From: Trebouxia sp. TZW2008
Lineage: Eukaryota > Chlorophyta > Trebouxiophyceae > Trebouxiales > Trebouxiaceae
Reading direction: 5' to 3'
Length of the DNA: 64,000 bases
Assembly: GCA_002118135.1 (NCBI GenBank)
Contig: BDIU01000047.1
Coordinates: 1 to 64,000, forward strand
Below are positions 1 through 9,700 of this stretch, one piece after another. The notes under the pieces were generated by a model. That model was not told the DNA's origin. It did not search any database and saw only the letters and a list, made by a program, of their open reading frames with translations. The first letter of the stretch is position 1; every line of letters starts with the position of its first letter. A program made the position numbers and the translations under genes.

Positions 1-44
1 GGGCGAAAGCTTTCGGCCCCTTTCGCTGCCGAAAGCTTTCGGCT
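1..44. repeat. Pair of 12-14 bp perfect palindromes at window start
   Basis: The palindrome CCGAAAGCTTTCGG lies at 29-42, and its 12-bp core CGAAAGCTTTCG is repeated at 4-15, separated by a short C/T-rich spacer. Each copy can fold into a hairpin or bind a symmetric factor. The pair sits about 40 bp upstream of the ATG at 81, so a promoter role for the first gene is possible, but nothing else supports it. Confidence 0.5.
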
Positions 45-80
45 ATCTGCCCGCTCACTGGCCGTACAACGAGAAATGAA

Positions 81-3000
81 ATGCCGAGACACGCTGCCGA
101 CAGCAAGAACATAGCAAATCCGCGACAAAGAGAAGAGGCGAAACTGTCTTTGCTGAACAAGAAAGGTATTCCGGAGCTGCGAATCCCCAGATGTGGCGCT
201 GCAACCGAGACGCAGCCTGTCAAGCACTCGGGGCATGTCGCTGTAGTGGCTGGCAGATGCAACGGCTTCAGGGACGTCACGGTCAACCACGTTGAGCGTT
301 TACCACGAGAGGCAACACATTAGCACTGAGCTCACCCAAACTATCACAGAAATCGTCATGGAGCACCTATTTGCTTGGGCAGCTTCGCAGGTACAAGCTC
401 ACGTAACAGCGACATGGCCCTCTGGTTTTCAGAGCTCCTCATGCCTATGCTGCTGCTTTGCTTGCTTAATTTTCCAACCGCGGAGTGATAGCGCAGGGAG
501 TGGATTGCGGTCTGATTGCTGGAGACGCAAGCAATAGGACTGTTGTGGCAGCTCACGACACATCACCAGACAGTGAGTGCAGAGCTTGTCAGCAATATGC
601 ATTCATGACAGCATCAAAATTTGGCTTTCATATCTTGAGTAAAGGAGTGTGTGCAGACAATAATTAATGCTGAAGTCAGTGCAGCTGAATAGGATTGCAG
701 CAAATTGTTACAAAGTTGATAGCATCTGTGGCTGCTGCTGCTGATGTTGTCGGTAACACTGCCTATTCTGTAATGCAGAGGCATTTGTGACCATACCTCC
801 ACATCTTCTGCTTCATGCTGGTCTTTGTGAAAAGGATGCAATGTTTGGAGTATCACTGACCAAGCTGAAGAAACAGGCAGGCAACCAAATTGACAGCCGC
901 CATTTGCTGTGCCTTCTACTGATTTTGGAAAGGGCAAAAGGAACGGACTCTTTCTGGTATCATTTCATACAATATTTGCCAAAATCATACGGTAAGTTTC
1001 TCCACAAGGCACACAGCCAACATCAATGCACACAGTCAACAGCAGTGTGTGAGACGGAGAGCATAACTACACGCTTTGGCCAGTTGGCAAATCTGATCAA
1101 ACATTGAGACTACTGAGGCAATCAAGAATCACCCCTTGAATCCCTAGATGTGATTCTGCCAACCTAAAGCGACCTCACGGTACATGCCTTGGGTGCAAAA
1201 GAGAAGACTACTGCTGTCTAAGCGGCTGTGAAGCGCATGTCATGATGACAAACTTGAGCGCACAATGCCAGCTGACCATCGGACTTGCTGCCTGCACTGA
1301 TTGAAGGTATCATGGCAGTCAGATTGTTTGACTGAGCAAGTCTGCTTCATCAATGCTCTAAGCAGGCTGCAGAATCACCCATCAGCCTTGCCTTCTTGAC
1401 TCAGCAGCACAATGGATCTCATCATATCATGGTAGCCGTCTTGAGCACAGGATGCCAGCTGATTGCCCAGCTGTCTGCCTGCACTGAATCAGGCATTGGC
1501 CAAGCAATGCAAAGCTCGCAGTGGTAGTTGCAGAGAACGCTGACTAGTGCAATCACTTCAGAAAAAGCATGGCTGCATGGGCTCCTGTTGTAAGCATAAT
1601 AGCTCATGTTCCCATACAGCCCCCAAACTTTAGGCTTGTCTGATGCTATTATACTGTTGGCACAATGACCTTGTCTTGCAGACGACCCTCTCTGGTGGCA
1701 GGACACAGAGGTTGCAATGCTTGCTGGCACCCGTCTGGAGCTTGCAGTCAAAGAACACCGCAAGACTATTGCAAGGCTGACTTACTATCGCGACCAGATG
1801 TCCCATTTGCAAAGGTATTCACAATCTGTACGGAAGCAGCAATGCTGCAGACCTTCCTACTAGGGCCATACATATATTTGTGTTTGTTACATGCAAGTGG
1901 TCTCATGCATTCAGAAAATTTCCTTTTAGCCCATCACCAACGTATGTCCAGAGACACTGCCATATGTCTTCTCAATTCACTCATGAACGCAGCTGCCTGA
2001 AGCATTCCAGTGGTGACATTAGGATTTTGTGTAGCACTGTACACAGACACAATCTGATGTGGCACCACACAGTTGTGTTGTTGCATGCCTGCAGGTCACC
2101 GTCAGTGTCAAGTACACTTGATTTGTCATGCATCCTTGCAAGACTATTCCCCTATGATGCATGTTGGTCCATAGTCATTGTCACATGCATAGTGCTCTCA
2201 CTCAACCTGTTGCAGCAGCCTCCCTTTTACAGCATCACAGCGATCTGCTTCAACAGTACAGCATTAGACAGCTCATGCAACACGCTCTGATGTTGCATGT
2301 GAACATGCACCATTTCAAAAGCTTTGTACCCTTTCCCTGCCTTGTTTATAGGAATGAAATTGTCCTAAGGACGTCAACCTCTTTTTATTGTTGTTGTGTG
2401 GATGTAGTTCAGCAACAGACACGGAAGGCTTTCGGCTGCTGAACAGCTCTGACAATGGCTGGGCATTGTCAGGTGAAGCCATCCTATGGGCCAAGTCAAC
2501 AGTCTGGTCACGAGCGTTCAACATAGCATACCATGGTAAAACTATTTCCCTTCATAGAACAGTTTGGCCACAAGCGTTCACTTCAGCATATCGTGGTGTT
2601 CAATCGTCTGGTCACGAGCATTGGACATAACACACCATGACATAAATCACCGTGGCATTTCCTGAGTAGTAGAACAGTCACAAGCACTCAACAAAGCATA
2701 CCTTGGTAAATCTGTTCCCCTCAAGAAGAACAGTCTAGTCGCAAGCATTCACTGCAGCACCATCACGTCCAAGACGTAATCACGAGCATTCAATCTAGCA
2801 TGCCATGGTCAGAATGCTTCTCTTGATGTAACAGTCTGGTCAGAAGTATTCATTACAGCATATTATGGTGTTGCTGTTGCCCTCAACGACATATGTTGCT
2901 TATTTTCGCTTGCAGGCAGCAAATGTGGCCACATATGATTTTACTGATGCTTTCCAGCATTCAATACATCCAGCATCGCTGGCACTTCCTTTGCAGTCTG

Positions 3001-6000
3001 CAGTTTCTGATGCCTGTCGCAGCACCTTTTTTCAGATCCTTGGTACCTTTTATGCCCAGGTTGGTATTGGCAATGAGTCTACAAGGCTTGGGTCAAGTCC
3101 TTGACGATGCGTACCAAAAGACCATTGTCCGCCCGCAATTGTAGACTCAGAACACAAGCAGCAATCAGCTAGCTTGTGCAGGCTACCAGTCTGCTTTTGC
3201 TGTGACAATGTCATCTGTAAATGCGTATGGATATGGGACCTGGCCCCTGAAATGTTGCAGTTGGTTTCCCATGACCCACAGGCACATCTTCAAGAGCATG
3301 TGGCAAGTTGCATGCAGGTGCTGCTGACAGACCTGGTTTGGCTTTGCTGCCCATTGCGGATTTGCTAGACCATGACCCCAGGCGCCATGTGGGCTGGCAT
3401 ACTGGGCCCGCAGGAAGTGATGCCTTCCAGTTCATCACATTCACCCCAGTCAAAAAGGTGAAGTGCTTTTCAATCAACAACATTTGCCCTTGACTTGAAG
3501 CGATGAACCCCAAGACCCATCTGGGCTGGCACACTGGGCCCGCAGGAAGTGATGCCTTCCAAGTTATTGCATTTGCTCCTGTCAAACAGATGAAGTGCCT
3601 TCCAAATGGTCGCATTCCACCCAGTCAAAACGGTGGGGTGCCTTCCACTGAATCACATTGACTATCCTCAAGAAGGTGAAGTGCCTTTGATTCATCACAG
3701 ACACCCCAACCACAACCGTGAAGTGCCTTCAATGTCATCACATGCATGCTAGCGGAAAAAGTTGAAGCGCCTTTCTGTTGATCAGATTGGTCCCATTCAG
3801 AAAGGCGCAACGCTATCAGCACAATGCCGGACGTATCTCAGCCTCTTCTGCCCTGGCAATACTGACTTGGGCATATTGTCATAGCAATGATTGTGTTTGA
3901 TGTGAAAGAGTTGCACAGCAAGTCAATATGTGCAAACGGTAACATGCATCCGCAGCTGCTTTGCCGTGCGTGATGCATGTTCAGTGCATGTGCAAGACAC
4001 GCCATTCTCTCAGCAACACAACAGCTTCCTTAAGCAAGCATAATCGAGTCAAGCTGCTGCTGCTGCTGCTGCTGCTGGTGGCTGTAAGCTGGTCCACAGT
4101 ATGACACGCCCACAGCGCATTGCACTGAAATGCAGGGGGAAGTCTTGTACAGCAACTATGGGAACAAGTCCAATGAGGAGCTGATCCTGGGGTACGGCTT
4201 TGCTCTGCCTGACAACCAGGCTGACTTCTTCCATGTCATGATTGGCTTGGCAGATAGCCCCAGTGATTCACCAGGTCAGCCTCAGGAACGATAACTTACA
4301 CACTGATCTTGTACTGATTGATGGGCATCTATAACTTAGAGGAGAAGCACCCTGCATCCTCTGACTACGTTGGGCTGTGGCCAGTAGCGATCAGGTTTTG
4401 GCTTGGTCACTTTTGCCATGTCATGATTGGCTCAGCAGATAGCCCCAATAACTCATCAGGTCAGCGCCACACTGCCCTTGTGCCAATCAGTGCGCATATG
4501 CAAGTCTCAGGCAGTGTATGCTGCACCCTCTGATTGTGCCAGTCAACAGTCAGTGGCAAGGTTGCTCTGAAGTTGCGAAGCGTCGCTGCATTGCCAGATT
4601 GTAGTGGACCCCATCACCTCACCACGTCAGCCACACACTGCCCTTGTGCTATTCAATGGGCATCTGCGAGACCAAGGCAATTCACCCTGCACCCTCTGAC
4701 TATGACAGTTGGCAGCAAGCCATGTATTCCAATGCAAATTGTGACTCATTGCTTGCCATGTGCATGTGCTGTGGGGATCATCTGCAGCATCTGACTACGG
4801 CAATGACCAACATCATCAAGGTGCTCTATTCTGCCACCGCTATTCTGCCACCGCTATTCTGCCACCGCTATTCTGCCACCGCTATTCTGCCACCGCTATT
4901 CTGCCACCGCTAGCTCCATGTCATGCCTGCACAGAGGCCATCCTTGCCACTTCAGAGCCATATTTGCTCAAGTTTGGTGCTGCCATAATGCTGTGTTTAC
5001 TGTGCATACCACTTGGCTGCCCTGGCTACAACACTCACTCAGCGTATCAGCTCCACCATCACTCAACTGCAGTAGGCTGGACTGTGGTCCTAGCCATTGT
5101 CATAGCTATCCTGCATTCTTTGTTGACCATTCAGCAGTCAATCATTCTGCAGAGAGCTCAGTGCTCACTGGCAACAAAGCATATCCTTCGTGCTGATGCA
5201 ATGTTGTGATGCTGAACCAAAGTACGTGAAACCCTCTGTCTCTGCTGAACATAGTGTTGTGATGCTGCAGAGAGCAGCGCCTCAGCAGCCATGCCAGATG
5301 AGCGGGTAGTGCAAAGGCGAGCCCTGCTACAGCGCCTAGGCCTCTCAACCAGCCACTACCTCAAGCTACAGCAACAGTCCAAACCTGGCTTGCCGCCAAC
5401 AGTAGCTGTGCAGTCTCTGTTGAATACAGCAGCTATCTGTCTCATGCCAGACCACCTGGCATATCACTGGTGGCAGGCTCCAGCTGTGGCCAGCAAGCAG
5501 CACGCTTTGCCTGCTGGGGACACTCCAAGAGCTCATGATGCCCAGGCCCCAGCTGCAATGAGCAAAACCCGTGCTTTGCCTGCTGGGGATGATTCAAATA
5601 ATCTTGTGGCACATTCACCTGCTGCAGTGTTGGAAGAGCCAGATAGACATAGCAGCAATGCTGAGAGCAGGGTACCGGGACTGGTCGAGATGTGTGCTGT
5701 GCCTGCTGGGGTTCAAATGCAACAAGGCAACACCAGCAGCGGCCGAAAGACCACTCCAGAGACGCAGTCACAAGCAGATGCGGTCAACATAAAGCCCCAA
5801 ACAGACACAGAATGTACACCGACAATGCAGCCACAAGCAGATAAAATCAAAATGCAGTCCCAAGCAGAGGGTGTCAGCACACAAGACAACAGCATAAGCC
5901 AAGGTGATGGCAGCCCCTTTGACTGCAGCCCAGTGCATGTGCAGCTGCAAGTGCTGCACACCCTTCGCCATCTGCTCACTGCAAAGCTGAGAGCCATAGC

Positions 6001-6265
6001 GGGTGGCAGTGCTGAGGATGATATGATGCTGACTCGGCAGCGGGGGTGTAGTCATGCTGCCCACATGGCTCTGCGTTACAGAGCAGGGCAGAAACATATT
6101 GCTGCTGCTGCCTTGCAAGCGCTGGCACAGAAAGCCACTCAGACTGTGGCTGCAGCTGCAGCAAAGTTGCCTGGGCTCAGGAATCAGAGCTCAGCAGTAG
6201 ACAAATGGTCTGAGGCGCATGAGGTGAGCAATGTCTCTTTCTGGGCTCACTTCACCAGCATGTAG
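81..6265 (+). CDS. SET-domain protein-lysine methyltransferase, Rubisco LSMT/SETD type (module 1)
   Basis: Proteins of this family transfer methyl groups from S-adenosylmethionine to lysines of target proteins. Recognised exons, with splice sites and phases that agree, are 779-991 (motif LLILERAKGTDSFW), 1682-1814 (DDPLWW then LAGTRLELAV), 3331-3457 (LALLPIADLLDHDPRRHVGW), 4136-4274 (YSNYGNKSNEELILGYGF, the classical SET C-flank with its catalytic-site tyrosine) and 5298-6223 (the start and end of the all-helical substrate-binding domain, RRALLQRLGL and MALRYRAGQKHIAAAAL, around a Gln/Ala-rich insert). At least one exon is missing between 1815 and 3330, where the SRAF-type motif is expected. 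The 5' end is uncertain: ATG 81 opens a plausible first exon with a donor near 172, and 499-540 may encode GLIAGDA. The usual Asn-His of the SET pseudoknot is Asp-His here. If the GTGAGC donor after 6223 is used, the stop at 6263-6265 is skipped and the protein continues into module 2. Confidence 0.75.
2495..2885 (+). repeat. Degenerate about 60-bp tandem repeat in an intron of the SET gene
   Basis: About six diverged copies of a unit built around GTCTGGTCACGAGCRTTCA, then AGCATACCATGGT, then a T/C-rich stretch follow one another. The array lies in the long interval between the exons at 1682-1814 and 3331-3457. No coding role is visible. Confidence 0.6.
3418..3815 (+). repeat. 43-bp array made of the 3' end of an exon plus its 5' splice site
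   Basis: The true exon ends at 3457 with codons for TPVKK followed by the donor GTGAAGTGC. Copies of the segment (TTCCAG, CATCACATTCACCCCAGTC, AAAAAGGTGAAGTGCC) then recur about every 43 bp through 3815, seven or so in all and increasingly mutated. A longer copy, including the part coding GWHTGPAGSDAF, is at about 3505-3600. The array therefore contains several decoy donor sites downstream of the real one. Confidence 0.75.
4054..4077 (+). repeat. (CTG)8 microsatellite
   Basis: Eight perfect CTG triplets lie in the intron about 60 bp upstream of the exon that starts at 4136. The tract is non-coding in the gene model used here. Confidence 0.9.
4195..4800 (+). repeat. About 170-bp tandem duplication of an exon end, donor and intron start
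   Basis: The end of the exon at 4136-4274 (CCATGTCATGATTGGCT, GCAGATAGCCCCA, then CAGGTCAGC across the donor) is repeated almost unchanged at about 4415-4468. Intronic sequence after each copy also recurs: GGGCATCT followed by CACCCTGCAYCCTCTGAYTA appears near 4322-4366, 4493-4537, 4658-4702 and, degraded, 4780-4797. This is three to four units, all within the intron 4275-5297. Confidence 0.7.
4826..4909 (+). repeat. Perfect 14-bp minisatellite, six copies
   Basis: The unit CTATTCTGCCACCG is repeated six times without a mismatch, which points to recent expansion. It lies in the intron 4275-5297 of the SET gene. Confidence 0.95.
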
Positions 6266-6728
6266 GATGCGCCTCAAGTTGGCACTGGCTGGTGACAAGA
6301 CGCCTTTGGGACAGTGATCAGCTAGCTGCTGCATATGTACAATTTCTGACTGTTCCCAATGGAATTTTTGATACGGTTTTTGCAATCTTTCTAATGCATG
6401 CCATCATTCATGGTGATACTGTAGCCCCCTTTGAGCGCATTGCTTCACAGGGCTGACGTTGATGCTTTGGCTGCATGCAACATCGCCATCCTGACTTTGC
6501 CATGGCAAATGAACAGCATCACAGTCACCACATGACTTCACAAACACTGCATGCTGTCTCAGAGGCAAGTCAATGCAATTTTCCAACCACAAAGCTGCTG
6601 AATCTGCAACAGCAAGCGACTTTGGCTGCATACTGAGGCAGTCATGAATACAGGCTTGGTGTGACAGCCTAGGGGTGCAATGCAACAACTTGAAATGCAT
6701 TACACCCATCACAGCTGTCTCCAAGCAG

Positions 6729-9700
6729 CAGGCGCACAATGGCCCACAGTCACCTGCACCTGCAACAGATCCCTCCAACCAGCAAACGCACAACGGATCA
6801 CAGTTCTCTCCATCTGCAACAGATGCCTCCAACCAGCAAGCACACAGAAACTCGTTTCAGCACTCAGGGCCTGAGTCAGATCAACACCAGCAACAGGCTG
6901 TTCTCGCACGCGGCCTGCTCCACAGCTGCGGCCTGGCCACCACAGCTGCAGTCCAGCCAGGCAATGTGCTATTGACCATCCCCCCTTATGCTGTCGTCAC
7001 AGTCGCCCAGCCTGACACCATTGTGCAATTGGCACGCATAGCCATGTTTCATCCCTCAGACTGGCATAGCAGCTATCAGTTGTCACCAGCAGCACTGCTG
7101 CAGATAGCAAAAGACGGCAGCATTGTTCCGCCAGACTTGACAGACCAGCAGCACATCAAAGATGTTACTGTTGCAGCGGAAATGCTGCACTACTTGGCAA
7201 AATGGTGGCTGTCAAGTGGGGCTGTCAGGCTAACGCTACCTGCGCGATTGCTGCTGGCACAACTATGGCCTGACCACCCAGTGTCTCAACAGACACACAA
7301 GCTGGCTGCATCAATGGCAGGTGAGATGTATGCTGCTGTCCTACCTGTGCATTTGATGTCGCACTACTTGGCAAGATGGTGACTGTCAAGTGGGGCTGTC
7401 AGGCTAACACTGCCTGCCCGTTTGCTGCTGGCACAACTGTGGCCTGACCACCCTGTGTCACAGCAGACACACCAGCTGGCTGCAGCAATGGCAGGTGAGA
7501 TGTATACTGTTGTGCTACCTGTGCACTTGATGTCAAATTACTTGGCAAGATGGTGGGTATCAATTGGGGCAGTTGGGCTGTTGGGCTAACACTGCCTGCG
7601 CGGTCGCTGCTGCCACAAGTATCGCCTGACCACCCTGTGTCACAGCAGACATACAAGCTGGCTGCAGCAATGGCAGGTGAGGTGTATACTGTTGCCCCGC
7701 CTGTGCAGTTGCTGCTGGCAAATTTCGGCAAGATGGTGGCTATTAGGTGGGGCTGTCAGGCTAACACTACCTGCGCGGTCGCTGCTGGCACAACTATGGC
7801 CTGACCACCCAGTGTCTGAGCAGACACACAAGCTGGCTGCAGCAAAGGCAGGCGAGATGCATCTTGTTCTTCTACCTGCACTGTTGCTGCTGGCACAACT
7901 ATGGCCTGACCACCCAGTGTCTCAGCAGACACACAAGCTGGCTGCAGCAAAGGCAGGCGAGATGCATCTTGTCGTTCTACCTGCACTGTTGCTGCTGGCA
8001 CGACTATGGCCTGAGCACCCTGTGTCACAGCAGAGACACAAATTGGCTGCAGCATTAGCAGGTAAGATGCATCTTGTCGATCTACCTAAACAATTGCTGC
8101 TGGCACAACTAAGGCCTGACCACCATGCGTCACAGCAGACACACAAGTTGGCTGCAGCGTTGGCAGGTGGGGTTCATCTCATTGTGGTTGCCTGCTGCCA
8201 ACACTTGATTCACGGTCAAATTTTGAGCAAGTACAAGCATGCCATGTGCAAGGCCCTCCTTGCACTGCTGATCACATATTGCAGCTGCTGCCTGACTTGT
8301 GTTTTTAAGAACACAATTTTCTCATGACTTTGAAATCCTAGATGATTTCAAGAGATGAAATGTGATCTATGTAACGAAATCAAGCATCTTGTGCAGAACT
8401 GCTGTATTTTTCAGGAGGTCTGCTGCTGGCCATTGCACACCTGCACACATTCACATTTCAATATGGCATGTAATGCTTCTCGCGATCGAGATCACTTGGC
8501 TCAGCACGCTTTGATTGTGCCAGACATCTGCATATGAGTCCATGCTGTCTGTTGTCAGGCATAATACACAAATTAGCATGACATTTCTGTTGTCCACCAG
8601 CAGAGCAGGCGGGGGGAGGGGGGGGGGAGGCAGGGAAAGGGGGGCGGGCAAAGCTGGTGTGCGCCTACCTGATGGTATGGCTTGAGGAACTGACATGAAA
8701 CACATCATGATCATGGCAGATCCAGCTTGTACTCTTTACACAACATCAGCATGATATGCAGGACTCCCAGTGGAGCAAGAACTCATGGCAGATGTTCAGC
8801 AGCTGCAGCAGCAGCTGCAAGTGCTGATGCCACTCCTGCATCCAGCCCAACTGGATGAGTCAAGTCTCATACACAAAGCGCATGTGAGCCTGCTGTGGGC
8901 AAACAGTTGCATCCAGCAGTTTGGCAGACCCAATGTTGGCAGCCAGGGCATTGTGCTTGCTCCTGTTATCAACAGCGTGCCACAGGTACGCTGCTGCTGC
9001 TTCCATGCTGGTGCATAGTCTGACTTGCCTCTGGATATGTGCTTCAAAAGTGGACATGGTAATCTCTCAACATAAGGACACTTGATGTAAGCACATTCTT
9101 GATGTGAAGACAATGCAACTGGGAATCAAGCACTGCATTCTGACTACAGTGGTACTTCTGAGTAAGGATCATTCGATGTAACGACATTTTCTTGGTAACC
9201 AATGCACTCATCATATTGAGAGATTACTGTATGCTCAGTGCTGAAGGTCTCTGTTATTTGATTTCCAAAGTGCAGCTGTGGTCACTCAACAGCTGCTTCA
9301 GAAAGCGGTGAGTTTGACATCTGCTGCATAATCTCTTTGCAAGATGCTATTTGCCAGAATCGTCAGCAAACCGGCAGTCAAGTTCGATCTCTCACAATGT
9401 GCACAATTCGATGGCTTTGCTGCACTTGCTACGCTGCGCACAGCCTGTATCACAAGGTAGCCAGCTGTGTCTAAACCAGAAATACACATACATAACACTC
9501 AATACCCAAAACTTAACACAGAATACGTAGTATTCGAACGTTGTGATCACTGAAATGCAGTGCAAATTATGTGAATGCACAATGCGTAGCACCAATACGT
9601 GATACGTAATACGCACGTGTTTCAGAGTATCAATCACTGGAATCAAGAGCATGGTGATTTACTGGTCTAAGCATGAGTTTCTTGATGTTGTGTAGGAGCT

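Noticed and set aside
2913..3130. Candidate exon of the SET gene after TTCGCTTGCAG
   Set aside because: Two frames are open but neither shows the SRAF-type motif expected between the GTRLELAV and LALLPIADLL exons, so it was not assigned.
4826..4909. Regular 14-bp repeat considered as a CRISPR-like array
   Set aside because: There are no spacers and units are directly adjacent; this is a simple minisatellite in a eukaryotic intron.
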